A stretch of DNA of 64,000 nt. It comes from CAMDPA01 sp965223035. Lineage in GTDB: Bacteria; Pseudomonadota; Alphaproteobacteria; Rhizobiales; Hyphomicrobiaceae. The notes beneath the pieces were generated by a model. It was not told the DNA's origin. It searched no databases and saw only the letters and a program-made list of their open reading frames with translations. Both the position numbers and the translations under genes were made by a program. Where the stretch lies: assembly GCA_965223035.1 (NCBI GenBank), contig OZ244980.1:1736001-1800000 (forward strand). Reading direction: 5' to 3'. Shown one piece after another: positions 34,884 through 44,425 of this stretch (position 1 is its first letter; each line of letters starts with the position of its first letter).

Positions 34884-35383
34884 CGTCCGATGTCAATCTG
34901 ACATGAACAGAATTGGCTTTTGAAGGAAAACAACACGGGGAGCAGGTGGTCGCCTCACCTTATTTCCTTGGATATCTGGGCAAAGCATCAAAAAGCCAGA
35001 GTTAGTACAGACCGCGGAGCCTCCTGACATTGCAAGGTTAAACCGTGCCTTCCGATTAACTTTGGATTGAATGCTTGATTTTGGCTCACCGCTGCCGGAC
35101 GCTCACGGGTCCTATTGCAGCGGCCTTCGAACGCCAGGCGGAGCCGTTCGCTATCATTCCTCGACCATTCGGTTTCAGGGGTAGAGCCTCACTGGCAGGT
35201 CCAGCAGGTCGAAGCCTGCTCACGCCCCCGCCCTGAGCTGGCGCAACACCGCCGACAGGGGTGGTTGCCCGGTCATCCAACCAGCTTCAATCCGCAACCA
35301 GCCCCAAGCGTTGCCGCCTAGGCTTTAACGTTACCAAAAGGGTTCCATATGAGGGCGCCTCGTAACGCCCTATTGGTGGAGTC
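34884..35383. other. Intergenic, nothing recognised
   Basis: About 500 bases before the desaturase gene. No gene, RNA or repeat was seen; it should hold the promoter for the three-gene run that follows. Confidence 0.45.
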
Positions 35384-36244
35384 ATGGAAGCAGTATTGAC
35401 GATTATCCGATTTGGCTACGTCCCATTTATGTTGGTTGGACTTAATGTTGCGGGGCTGCTGGTCGTTGCGAACGGTTGGTCATACGCGTGGCTCCTGGTC
35501 GTTTTGGGAATAGCGTTTGCCGCATCGCATCTCGCCGAGCGGCTGCTACCTCACTTTGAGGAGTGGAATGGTTTCAAAGACGATAGCGTACCCGCTGTTG
35601 TGCATGCCATTGTTTATGAACAGTCGAGCATAAATGGCATTCTTTTGATCCCGATCGTCACCTTGCTATTTCCGTCCCTCGGGTTATGGCCAACACACTG
35701 GCCACTGCTGGCGCAATTGCTGCTTGCGATAGTAGCGACGGATTTTGCGTTTACACTGGTGCACTACTACAGTCACCGCTGGAGCATCCTGTGGCGATTG
35801 CACGCGGTCCATCACGGATCCATCCGGCTGAATGGTCTGAATGGCCTCATGCGCCATCCACTCCATCAAACGCTCGACATGGTTGTGGGCACAATGCCTC
35901 TGGTCATTGCCGGCATGCCGGTGGATGTCGCCATCGTTCTCGGTCTTGCGATTTCGATCCAGCTCATGTTGCAGCACTCGAATGTAGCATTTGAACTGGG
36001 TTCCTTCAGAAACTGGCTCCCGCTCGGAGAGCTTCACCGAATACACCACGTAAACTGGGGAAAGGAGGGCGACTGCAATTTTGGCCTCTTCATGACGTTG
36101 TGGGATCGAATGCTCGGCACGTTTTGTCCGGTACCACCGCGCACGATCAAGGTTAACGACATGGGCATCAGCGACGCTCCAGACTTTCCAAGGTCATCCT
36201 ATCTGCAACAACTTTTGTTCCCGCTGCGATATCCGCCGCATTAG
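35384..36244 (+). CDS. Sterol desaturase / fatty acid hydroxylase superfamily membrane enzyme
   Basis: 286 residues with about four membrane spans and the histidine clusters of the di-iron hydroxylases: FTLVHYYSHR (H-x3-H), LHAVHH (H-x2-HH) and a late LHRIHHVNWG (HxxHH type), plus NGLMRHPLH. The family hydroxylates or desaturates lipids, sterols and carotenoids. The enzyme is followed 90 bases on by an asparagine-synthase gene and then a hydrolase, suggesting a joint pathway. Carotenoid hydroxylation is a possibility given crt genes elsewhere in the window, but it is not adjacent to them. Confidence 0.85.
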   Translation: MEAVLTIIRFGYVPFMLVGLNVAGLLVVANGWSYAWLLVVLGIAFAASHLAERLLPHFEEWNGFKDDSVPAVVHAIVYEQSSINGILLIPIVTLLFPSLGLWPTHWPLLAQLLLAIVATDFAFTLVHYYSHRWSILWRLHAVHHGSIRLNGLNGLMRHPLHQTLDMVVGTMPLVIAGMPVDVAIVLGLAISIQLMLQHSNVAFELGSFRNWLPLGELHRIHHVNWGKEGDCNFGLFMTLWDRMLGTFCPVPPRTIKVNDMGISDAPDFPRSSYLQQLLFPLRYPPH

Positions 36245-36334
36245 TGATTGCGAACCATACCATGCAAATTGAAGACGAACGCGCTGCTTAAATTAGCTTT
36301 CCCATTCATCATAAAAAAGGTGGTATTCTGCAAC

Positions 36335-38383
36335 ATGTGCGGGATAGCCGGCATCATTGATCTTACGAGCCGTAGAGACGTCTCGGCCACTCTTCTTGAA
36401 CGTATGGCAGCCATGTTGCGCCATCGCGGTCCCGACGAGCAGGGCTATTTGAGGCGGCCCGGTGTGGGTCTGGCCTCACGCCGGCTCAGCATTGTCGACG
36501 TGGCTGACGGCCATCAGCCAATGCTTAATGAAATCGGGGACATCTCTGCCGTCTTCAATGGCGAACTGTTCGATCACGTCGAGAGACGTGCGGAACTCAT
36601 CTCTCGTGGGCATTCGGTTCGCACACGCTGCGATACCGAACTCCTAACTCATCTGTGGGAAGACCATCGAGAGGGTTTCCTGTCGCATCTCAATGGTCAA
36701 TTCGCTTTGGCAATCTTCGATGAAACCCATCGCGAAATCCTGTTGGCCCGCGACCGTTTTGGAATCTGCCCGCTGTATTGGACTGTCATCAATCAATTTG
36801 GTTCCGAATGGCTTTTTTTCGCCTCGGAGATCAAGGCCCTACTATCGACCGGCTTGGTGGTCGCGACGCCGAACCGGCGTGGCATAGATTCTGTATTCAA
36901 TTTCCTTGCCGTACCAGCGCCAGAGACCTGCTTCGAAGGGATACACCTGCTTCCCCCTGGTCATTTTCTCAAGATTGATCTGGGTCGAACTGGTGAGAAG
37001 GCGCAGCTATGCGAGCGCGCCTATTGGTCGATCGATTTTCCTGATCAGGGGCAAGAGTTGGGCGGCCAAGATGCCAAGTTACTTGCCGACGAATTCGAGG
37101 GCCTGCTTCAAGCCGCCGTTCGGCGTCGCCTTCGCGCCGATGTTCCCATCGCCGCATGTTTAAGCGGGGGAGTCGATTCCAGCTTGGTCACCGCTATCGC
37201 CAATGCCGGGTATGGGCGTCCCCTGGATACCTTCACGAGCAGGGTGCTGCTCAAAGCGCTTGATGAGTCGCACAACGCTCGAAAACTTTCAGGGTATCTT
37301 GGCAGTAGGCATTTCGTTTCAGAATGCGGTGTCGATGATATTGTCGCTAACTATCAAAATTTGCTGGTCGCGGCCGAAGCACCGGTCGTGGATACTGCCT
37401 GCGTCGCCCTAATGATGCTCGCCCGAAAAATCCACGAGGAAAACTACAAAGTGGTTGTTTGTGGAGAAGGCGCCGATGAATTTCTTGCTGGCTATCCCTG
37501 GCACAAGGCCGATCATGTCTTCAACCTGATTGGTAGGGCCACGGCAGGCTATGGCGATGAGTTTTTGCGAAGCGTCGGCCGTCGGTGGCTTGGATTTGAT
37601 GAAGAAGGTAGTCGCTTCGTTGAAGACTGCAATGCAGCAGCCGGCGGCCGGAATGCCTTTCACTATTTCTATATCTTGATGAACATTTCCCGTCGGCGCT
37701 TTTATAGCAAGGATATGGCGCGTCATCTGGGTAACCACAATGCCTATACCAACATGGCCCCCGACCTGGAGCGCATCCGTCGTTGGCACCCGCTCAATCG
37801 ATCGATCTACTGGGGGATGCGGATTAATCTCGCAGGCCATCTCTTGAGCCCCAAGGGTGACCGTGTTGCGATGAGCCAATCCGTCGAAATGCGCTACCCC
37901 TTCCTCGACAATCACGTTTTCGACTTTCTAGCTAAGTTGAAGCCGACCTGGAAACTGCGTGGCTTGCAGGACAAGTATCTCTTGCGGCTGGTGGCTGAGC
38001 GGTGGATGCCGAAGGAGGTGGCCTGGCGGCGCAAGGCGATGTTTCGGGCGCCCTTTAATGGCTTCTTATTGGACAATCGCCTGCCGTACGTGGATCAGCT
38101 TCTCAGCGAGGAGAGCCTTAACAAAACGGGCTACTTCGATCCGGCTGCGGTAAAGAAGTGGAAAGATGCTCACCATTCGGTCTCAAATCTTGTGAACAAA
38201 CGAACCGCGGTAGAAATGGGTCTTGTCGGCGTCGTTGCAACGCAGCTTTGGCACCACACCTATATCAATCCAGTGCTCGCTGACCTGCCCCATTGGCGGT
38301 CAATGTGCCATCTCGATGACGTGGAACCGCGTCTCTCCAACCCAGAATCGGAAACACAAGACGATAGTGCGGTTCACTCGTGA
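36335..38383 (+). CDS. Glutamine-hydrolysing asparagine synthase family protein
   Basis: The start is set at ATG 36335 so that Cys2 (MCGIAG) is the N-terminal nucleophile; the frame begins at 36248. 682 residues: a class II glutaminase domain (RHRGPDEQG, RRLSIVDVADGHQPM, FNGEL, DTELL) and a C-terminal ATP-pyrophosphatase domain with the PP-loop LSGGVDSS at about residue 280 and GEGADEFLAGY. It amidates a carboxylate with ammonia from glutamine: aspartate in AsnB, but other acids in secondary pathways. Its position between a membrane hydroxylase and an alpha/beta hydrolase suggests a specialised substrate. Confidence 0.9.
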   Translation: MCGIAGIIDLTSRRDVSATLLERMAAMLRHRGPDEQGYLRRPGVGLASRRLSIVDVADGHQPMLNEIGDISAVFNGELFDHVERRAELISRGHSVRTRCDTELLTHLWEDHREGFLSHLNGQFALAIFDETHREILLARDRFGICPLYWTVINQFGSEWLFFASEIKALLSTGLVVATPNRRGIDSVFNFLAVPAPETCFEGIHLLPPGHFLKIDLGRTGEKAQLCERAYWSIDFPDQGQELGGQDAKLLADEFEGLLQAAVRRRLRADVPIAACLSGGVDSSLVTAIANAGYGRPLDTFTSRVLLKALDESHNARKLSGYLGSRHFVSECGVDDIVANYQNLLVAAEAPVVDTACVALMMLARKIHEENYKVVVCGEGADEFLAGYPWHKADHVFNLIGRATAGYGDEFLRSVGRRWLGFDEEGSRFVEDCNAAAGGRNAFHYFYILMNISRRRFYSKDMARHLGNHNAYTNMAPDLERIRRWHPLNRSIYWGMRINLAGHLLSPKGDRVAMSQSVEMRYPFLDNHVFDFLAKLKPTWKLRGLQDKYLLRLVAERWMPKEVAWRRKAMFRAPFNGFLLDNRLPYVDQLLSEESLNKTGYFDPAAVKKWKDAHHSVSNLVNKRTAVEMGLVGVVATQLWHHTYINPVLADLPHWRSMCHLDDVEPRLSNPESETQDDSAVHS

Positions 38384-38879
38384 GGAGCCGGATTGGAACA
38401 TCTTTGTGCCACCAATCAAGATCTTTCCGATTCCGATTAAAATCAGCTTGCTTTGGTTCCGTAGGCCTCGAAAATATCAGCTGCAAGACATCAGACGGCA
38501 ACGCAGTCGCCAGCCTGTATAGGAAAGCACCCTAGCCTGGTTTGCTTGCCCATGCTTGTGGGAACTATGACGCACCGCTCCGCCGCTGCGAACGCTTTGA
38601 ATTGCCGCTTTCGGAGCGGGGCCCCTAGTTTCGGGTCAATGTCATTCTAATCCATTCTGACGCGGTGTGCGTGCTTGCCCGTCCACACATGACAAACGGC
38701 TTGCCCCGATAGAAGATGTGCTGCGGTATCGTGAAGCGAATTGCCATCGTGCTGCCGGTGAGGTGCGTCTCCGGTAACTGATTTGCACGAACAAGTCTTG
38801 ACACTTTGCCTGGTAATACGCTTCACCAGTAGGCGATCTATTGGGGTTGTGCTTCTCAATATCAATCCTCTCATTATAG
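38384..38879. other. Intergenic with a decayed element
   Basis: About 500 bases between the asparagine-synthase and hydrolase genes. It contains the degenerate palindromic element at 38398-38455; otherwise nothing recognisable. Confidence 0.45.
38398..38455 (+). repeat. Degenerate palindromic element
   Basis: ACATCTTTGTGCC..., then ATCTTTCCGATTCCGATTAAAATCAGCTTGCTTTGG follows the family core and right arm with many substitutions. No TA flanks remain. It is an old copy, just after the asparagine-synthase gene. Confidence 0.65.
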
Positions 38880-39776
38880 TTGTTGAGAAATCTTGTGCTG
38901 AGAATAGTCTCGTCCGAAGATTCGAACACGGACAATATTGACGGTGTGCTCCTACTGCATGGCCTGACCGGCACTTCGGCGGAATTGAGGATTTTAGTTA
39001 CGCAGTTGCATCAGAAGGGATTTGAAGTTGCTGCACCCCATATCGAAGGTATGGGCGACGGCTTGTACACAAATGATCATTTGCAGTGGCGCGACTGGCT
39101 AGCCCAGGCGGAAGCGGCGTTTAAGCAACTCGCCGCAAAATGCGAAACCGTCCATATTGTCGGGTTTTGTCTCGGTGGCCTCCTTGGATTGATGTTAGCC
39201 GCAGAGGGCCGAATGACGTCCGGCAGGTTGGTGCTTCTTTGCCCCATGCTGCGCGCCGATGGCTGGGCAATCCCCAGGGGGTTGCGGTGGTTCAGCCTGG
39301 TTCAAGCCCGCTGGCTTGCGCGGTTCTTTGCATTCACCCAACGTCAACCCTTTGGCATCAAAGATAAACGGGTGCGCAATCTCCTGCTTGGCGAGCTCAA
39401 AGGCGGTGATAGCAGTCAGCAAGAGCGATCTGCCGTCAGTGGCACCAAGGTGCTGGAATTCCGTCGCCTGTCAAGAGCCGTGCGTCGCTGCCTAGGCGAT
39501 ATCGATATACCTACGCTCATCATTCATTCGCGAGAGGATGACAAAGCCTCTCCGACCAATGCAACCGAAATCGCGCGCCGCTTATCCGGGCCGGTCGAAC
39601 TGAACCTGATATGCGATTCATATCATATTGTCACGTTGGACCGGCAACGACACCAAGTGGCCCAGCTCGTACTGGCTTTTCTCAATTCGTCGGGCTCGAC
39701 CGGCGTCAATCAGGCTCTGGCTTTCCGCGGTGACGCTAAGATTGATTCAGATTATAACGGCGAGGAAGGGAATTAG
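38880..39776 (+). CDS. Alpha/beta hydrolase with a Cys-type nucleophile elbow
   Basis: 298 residues from a TTG start, which is uncertain. GVLLLHGLTGTSAELRIL carries the oxyanion loop (HGLTG). The elbow reads GFCLGG (Cys97), where esterases have G-x-S-x-G. The acid is in IIHSREDDKASP and the His in SYHIVTLD. The layout is that of monoglyceride-lipase/carboxylesterase proteins of the Est30/YvaK type, but a Cys nucleophile recalls dienelactone hydrolase. It is the third gene after the desaturase and asparagine synthase on the same strand, about 500 bases from the latter. Confidence 0.8.
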   Translation: MLRNLVLRIVSSEDSNTDNIDGVLLLHGLTGTSAELRILVTQLHQKGFEVAAPHIEGMGDGLYTNDHLQWRDWLAQAEAAFKQLAAKCETVHIVGFCLGGLLGLMLAAEGRMTSGRLVLLCPMLRADGWAIPRGLRWFSLVQARWLARFFAFTQRQPFGIKDKRVRNLLLGELKGGDSSQQERSAVSGTKVLEFRRLSRAVRRCLGDIDIPTLIIHSREDDKASPTNATEIARRLSGPVELNLICDSYHIVTLDRQRHQVAQLVLAFLNSSGSTGVNQALAFRGDAKIDSDYNGEEGN

Positions 39777-40723
39777 TCTCGCGGTTAGTAAAAATAATGC
39801 TGGCTCAGCAAAGCATTGATCATATCCCAGCGATTTGCCGGCCGAATGCGTCCGCTGAAATAGGTTCCGTCGATTTCGACCGCGCAGCTAAGTGTGAGGC
39901 CGTTCATCGCCACGCTCAGCGCCGCGCGAGGCTTAACGGCGAACATCGATTATCTAGAGCAAGCTGCCTTTAATCGGAATCGGTACGATCCCGATTAAAG
40001 GCAGAAAGTTGCTCTACACTTTAAGGCGCGATGATCTAGGGTAGACACCGGTGCAGCGCGACAACCGGCGCGCGGAGATGGCCTTGGCGGCAATCACAAT
40101 CAATGCGATTGCAGCGAGGTCTTCGATGCAACTCAGCTTGCGAGAGAAAAATTGGTCCCGCTCCTGACGCTGAAGTGGTACTGGCATGATCGCGGCGAGC
40201 CATTGCTTGGATGCAGCATTGTCCGTGCACACCGCCCGTTCGCGCCGACTTCGCCTGCCTGACGGATCAAAAATAGCTTGTTCTAAATCAATGGCCTAGG
40301 TGGTATTAACTAAAACATTGCGAAGACCTAGCCCGAAGTTGCTGTTGATGCAACTCAAGACCGATGGTTAATAACTGTGGATGTTTTTGTATTGCGGTCC
40401 TATGGTGGCGGCGTGCTAATGGCGATCATTGGCCTTATCCGTTCCGCCATGTCCAAAGCATAGGGCGTGTCGAGCGCATGGAGACGGTCGTAGTTCCGCA
40501 GATGTTCGCCAACGGGTTCGCAAGCATCCGAATTCCAGATGTGGATCTGGTCAAACAGTATTGAGGAGAATCACATTCAATTTGTGGACCTTTGTTAAGT
40601 CGCTTGCATCGTACAACTGTGTTTGAGCGGCGTCGCTTGCGCTCGTCGCTGCTCTATCTTGGCTTTCACGCTGCACCTGTTGATTGCTGAGGGTTATGGT
40701 TTTCATTTGCGGAGTTTCCAGCC
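39777..40723. other. Gene-free stretch with one palindromic element
   Basis: About 950 bases. Apart from the element at 39957-40036 no gene is convincing; a minus-strand frame at 40014-40232 is partly made of the element itself. Confidence 0.45.
39957..40036 (-). repeat. Palindromic element, hairpin A plus truncated B
   Basis: An 80-bp copy with TA at 39955-39956 and 40037-40038. It has a complete A hairpin and the CACTTTAA linker, then only the last part of B (GGCGCGATGATC), so it is an internal deletion of the long form that kept both ends. Confidence 0.93.
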
Positions 40724-41218
40724 ATGGCGACGAAGTCAGATTTTAGTACTGATGAATGGAACATGCTTTTGGCGAGCCCAGTCTTGGCGGGCATGGCCGT
40801 AACCATCGCTGATCCCAGTGGTCTTATTGGTATGCTTCAAGAGGGATGGGCGAGCGCTCGGTCGATGTTGGATGCAAAGTCCAACCCCAATGCAAGCGCA
40901 CTGGCAAAGTCAATTGCTGATGATTTGGCCACATCAGATGGTCGCTCCGCGGCACAGCAGTTCGTGAAAACCCGTCTTACGGGCAAGAGTGCCGCCGAAC
41001 TGAAGCCGCAAATCATCCAGGCATTGGAGCGTGCCGCCGACCTCATCGATAGCAAAGCAAGCGGTGAGGCCACGTCGGTGAAGTCTTGGCTGCGGCAGAC
41101 TGCCCAAAACGTCGCCGAGGCTTCAACTGAGGGTGGATTTATGGGCTTTGGCGGGGTCGCCGTCAGCGATGCCGAAAAAGCGACCCTGGACGACGTGGCA
41201 AGGGCCCTTCGAATTTGA
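40724..41218 (+). CDS. Conserved hypothetical cytoplasmic protein
   Basis: 164 residues, helical and soluble. It begins MATKSDFSTDEWNMLLASPVLAGMAVTIADPSGLIG and ends EGGFMGFGGVAVSDAEKATLDDVARAL. I have a sense of a conserved family with the 'FS..EW..LL..P...GMAV..ADPSG' start and 'EGGF.GFGG..VS..E' end, but no function is known to me. A GGAG-like ribosome-binding site precedes it. A DUF3597 gene follows 160 bases downstream on the same strand. Confidence 0.75.
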   Translation: MATKSDFSTDEWNMLLASPVLAGMAVTIADPSGLIGMLQEGWASARSMLDAKSNPNASALAKSIADDLATSDGRSAAQQFVKTRLTGKSAAELKPQIIQALERAADLIDSKASGEATSVKSWLRQTAQNVAEASTEGGFMGFGGVAVSDAEKATLDDVARALRI

Positions 41219-41378
41219 ACATGAGAGCGGACGCGGCTGCGCGTGCCTTTTGAAACCTAAAAGGAGAAATTGACAATTCGAAGCTTGGGCGCGGTAATGA
41301 TCCGTGGCGTGAGATCAAAGCACGCGTCGAGATTTGACGGCGAAACGCAAACGTTTTGGTTCAATAGAGGAGTTCTGT

Positions 41379-41768
41379 ATGAGTATTTTTGGCTCAATTC
41401 GAGATGCTATATTTGGCGCTTCTGCTGCCGCCTCACCAGCCAATCCCCGCCCGCAAGGGGGCGCAGCCGGTGCTGCTTCAGGTGCACCCCTGTCACCAGG
41501 TGGCATGTCTAAGGTCGATGTTTCGGCCATGCTGGATAAGCTCGACAGGGAAAACCCGGAAAACCTCGATTGGCGTCGGTCCATCGTCGACCTCATGAAG
41601 CTGCTCAAGCTAGACAGCAGCCTCAAAGCACGAAAAGAGCTCGCTGCAGAGCTTGGCTACGATGGCAGCATGAGCGACTCGGCCAAAATGAACATCTGGC
41701 TTCATAAGCAGGTGATGACCAAGTTGGCAGAACATGGCGGAGATGTGCCAGATGAACTGAGGCAATAG
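41379..41768 (+). CDS. DUF3597 domain protein
   Basis: 129 residues from ATG 41379, with GAGGAG nine bases upstream. MSIFGSIRDAIFG at the N terminus, a flexible Ala/Gly/Pro linker, then VDVSAMLDKLDRENPENLDWRRSIVDLMKLLKLDSSLKARKELAAELGYDGSMSDSAKMNIWLHKQVMTKLAEHGG match the DUF3597 family. Function unknown. It may form a unit with the hypothetical protein before it. Confidence 0.87.
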   Translation: MSIFGSIRDAIFGASAAASPANPRPQGGAAGAASGAPLSPGGMSKVDVSAMLDKLDRENPENLDWRRSIVDLMKLLKLDSSLKARKELAAELGYDGSMSDSAKMNIWLHKQVMTKLAEHGGDVPDELRQ

Positions 41769-41821
41769 CCCGCGCGCCAATGTTGGTGTTTTGTGACCGA
41801 GGTTCATACGGGTGTTGGCTA

Positions 41822-41954
41822 GAGCAACCTGCCTTTAATCGGAATCGGAACGATCCCGATTAAAGGCAGAAAGTTGCTCCACACTTTAAGAGCGATCATC
41901 TTTGCGCCTTAAATCGGAACCGGCTTTGCGGTTCCGATTTGAAGCGCGATGATC
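41822..41954 (-). repeat. Palindromic TA-flanked element, canonical long form
   Basis: A 133-bp two-hairpin copy with TA at 41820-41821 and 41955-41956, nearly identical to those at 50524 and 15369. It lies 53 bases after the DUF3597 stop. Confidence 0.96.
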
Positions 41955-42084
41955 TAGGCCCGTTCTGAGCTGCGTCAGCCGGTTTCAGCAGCAGGGGGAG
42001 CAAAATGGAACCCTCTTATGTTGGTGAACCTGAGCGAAGCAAGGTTTTCGATCCCGCTGGGGTCCCCGAGGCAGTGGTCGGCCA

Positions 42085-42220
42085 CGACGTCGATTGTGGG
42101 CAAGACCGGCTGCGCAGCGCAGACGCTTCACACCTGGCCCCGTCAGGCCGGACGCGACCAAGGCCGCAAACCCGGCCCACGACGGATGAACGTGAGCGCC
42201 TAACGCGCCTCAATCGAAGC
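42085..42220 (+). pseudogene. IS3 orfA fragment
   Basis: KTGCAAQTLHTWPRQAGRDQGRKPGP followed in another frame by TTDERERLTRLN matches the helix-turn-helix end of an IS3 orfA, and is closely similar to the better preserved fragment at 46780-47170. No terminal repeats are recognisable. Confidence 0.6.
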
Positions 42221-42425
42221 AGCAGCCGCCCACGACGCCAGCCTGCAGGAGCTGATCATCGCAGCCTGACTTAGGCAATACAACTACAGCCTCCGGTGCT
42301 ATTGGGGTGGTGCAGATGGTTGATGGTGACCCTGCCAAAGACATTTGCGGTCGAAGCTATGCGGTGGTTAACGTCCGCATTGGCCTTGAACTCTGTCAGC
42401 TGCATCATGGCGTCTTTATTGGCTT

Positions 42426-44195
42426 TTATTCGTCGCACTCCGATCCATCATCGGCGCCGCCGAGCAGCCTGACGTTGAGCCGGCCGCCTGCGAATAGCAT
42501 GTCGTCCACTGCCTCGGCGAGATCCTTTGGCGTCACGACCTCCCCGCCGCCACGCATGACGCTGGATTGCGCGGTGCGGCGCATCAACTCCTTGATGAAG
42601 GCCGCACTGACGCCCTTGGTACGCTCAACTGCCTCAGCCACGATCTCGTCGGACAGCTTCAGTCCGCCGCCGTAAAGGTGCACCAGTTTCTCCCGCCCGA
42701 CGCCGTCAGGCAAAGGCACCTCAATGGCTTGGTCGATACGGCCAGGGCGCCCGGCAAGTGCACCTTCGAGTTGCTCGGGCCTGTTGGTTGTGAGAATGAA
42801 AAGGATATCGGCATTGTCCTTCAAACCATCCATCTCGTTAAGCAAGGTGTTGAGCAGGGATTCTTCGCAAGGGCCCCGCATGGCCTCCCGGTCGCGGGCT
42901 ATCAGGTCCACGTCCTCAATAACTACCATCGCTGGCTGCAGCAGGCGTGCCAGGGTCATGTATTGCGAAAGCAGTCCCATCTGGCCTGCCGTAACGATAA
43001 GTGTTGTATGACCTGGCAGGTTGGCGGCGAGATAGCGGATGGTGTGCGTCTTGCCGGTGCCGGGCGGTCCGTAAAGCAGGATACCTTTGCGCGTTGATTG
43101 CCCAAGCCGTCTCAGTCCATCCCGGCACTGTATAAAGCGGACAACATTGCGGTCGAGCAGCCGCAGTGTCGGCTCGGGGAGAATGACCTCGTCACGCCCG
43201 ACATATGGCAGGCGATGAACCATCACGCCTTTCGAGCGACCGCTATAGTCAGCATCCACGTCGAGCGACAGGACTTTACCACGGTATGAACGAGCATCGT
43301 CTATCGCGGCTTCGAGTTCCGCAAAACAGTGCTGGACGAAGGCAATGCCTTCCTCTCCAGCCGGGACAGCTATCTCGACACAGGTTCCCGCCTCGTGGCC
43401 ATACTCGCGATGGAAGGAGAGCACAACAGCGTATCGGAGCTGCCCATCACGGTTGAGCCATAACCCATTATTGAGGCACTTCACCAGTTCGGTTTCGCCG
43501 ATGTCAATATCCTGGTATTGCGCTGCAGATATCGTCACGGCGTATCGCCCGTCTTTCGTCAAGGCGGCGTAGGTCAGTGTCTCATAGCGATGCTGCTCGT
43601 AAAGGCCGAAGAAGCGAATGGGCGTTGCTGAAAATAGGTTGTCGAGCGCGATCTGGACGTCGGCGCGCATGTGGCCGGGGAACTGGCGTGCGGTGGTAAC
43701 AATCTCGTCGTGCGCCAACCCGGCAAAATGCCAGGCGATCGCCTCATACGCGTACTTGAATTTTTTGTTGCGCAGCACCTCAGAAAGGTGATTTGCGCCA
43801 GATAATATGCAGGTATTGCAGATGACAAGTGACTGCCCTTTCAAGAGGGACTGCTCGTCAAGGGCGAGTTTGCCACAGAAGTCGCAACGAGGCTTGCCAT
43901 CAATCTCAGCGGCACCAAATGGGACAGTGGTGATGAGTAGCGAGTGGCCCGCTGCCTTGATGTGTTGCTGAGCAGTTTCCAGCATGGCATTTGCAATGGC
44001 CTTAGGGTAGTTGCCGCAGACGGCCGTCCCTTGCTGAGCAACCGACGCCGTGAATGCCTTCGCCTGCTCCTCAGAACGACCAAATACCGATCGAACGAGA
44101 TCGACGACGAAGTCCCAGGGTGTCTCATCGTCATTATGGAAAATGATCTGTAAATTATCGATGTCGTTAGGGCAATTTCGCATTGGAATACTCAC
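42426..44195 (-). CDS. ClpS - ClpX-type zinc finger - AAA ATPase fusion protein
   Basis: 589 residues from GTG 44195; ATG 44183 is an alternative start. Residues ~15-90 form a ClpS adaptor domain (HNDDETPWDFVVDLVRSVFG, then VAQQGTAVCG). Residues 104-129 are a ClpX-like C4 zinc finger (C104xxC107, C126xxC129). Residues ~145-330 form a middle domain I do not recognise. Residues ~335-589 are an FtsH/Cdc48-class AAA module with Walker A GPPGTGKT (376-383), Walker B VVIEDVD (424-430) and arginine-finger region GRPGRID. In E. coli ClpS the gatekeeper Met40 and His66 contact N-degrons; here these are Trp27 and Ala53. The protein may be a self-contained adaptor-unfoldase with changed specificity. No protease domain or clpP is nearby. 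Confidence 0.85.
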   Translation of the reverse strand: MSIPMRNCPNDIDNLQIIFHNDDETPWDFVVDLVRSVFGRSEEQAKAFTASVAQQGTAVCGNYPKAIANAMLETAQQHIKAAGHSLLITTVPFGAAEIDGKPRCDFCGKLALDEQSLLKGQSLVICNTCILSGANHLSEVLRNKKFKYAYEAIAWHFAGLAHDEIVTTARQFPGHMRADVQIALDNLFSATPIRFFGLYEQHRYETLTYAALTKDGRYAVTISAAQYQDIDIGETELVKCLNNGLWLNRDGQLRYAVVLSFHREYGHEAGTCVEIAVPAGEEGIAFVQHCFAELEAAIDDARSYRGKVLSLDVDADYSGRSKGVMVHRLPYVGRDEVILPEPTLRLLDRNVVRFIQCRDGLRRLGQSTRKGILLYGPPGTGKTHTIRYLAANLPGHTTLIVTAGQMGLLSQYMTLARLLQPAMVVIEDVDLIARDREAMRGPCEESLLNTLLNEMDGLKDNADILFILTTNRPEQLEGALAGRPGRIDQAIEVPLPDGVGREKLVHLYGGGLKLSDEIVAEAVERTKGVSAAFIKELMRRTAQSSVMRGGGEVVTPKDLAEAVDDMLFAGGRLNVRLLGGADDGSECDE

Positions 44196-44319
44196 TGCTA
44201 AAACCGCGACAACGCGACGGTATCAACGCATGTCTCAAGGATTATTAACAAAATATATTTTAAGCCGTGCAATGTTAGCTTCGACGGCCGCGGGAACGGA
44301 CCTGGGCATTGATGTCCTA

Positions 44320-44377
44320 GAGCAACCTGCCTTTAATCGAGATCGGAACGATCCCTATTAAAGGCAGAAAGTTGCCC
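44320..44377. repeat. Palindromic element, A hairpin only
   Basis: A 58-bp GAGCAACC...GTTGCCC copy with TA at 44318-44319 and 44378-44379. It lies between the AAA fusion gene and the flavoprotein gene. Confidence 0.9.
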
Positions 44378-44425
44378 TAGGCGTCCTGATCTGGACATTG
44401 CGGACATGCTGGCGCATCGCAGCCG

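Larger units (their letters stand above)
41769..42425. other. Intergenic with a repeat copy and IS debris
   Basis: About 650 bases holding the long palindromic element at 41822-41954 and an IS3 orfA fragment at about 42085-42220. No intact gene. Confidence 0.6.

Noticed and set aside
40014..40232. Minus-strand frame resembling a transposase tail
   Set aside because: Part of it is the palindromic element, and the remaining similarity is too weak to support a call.
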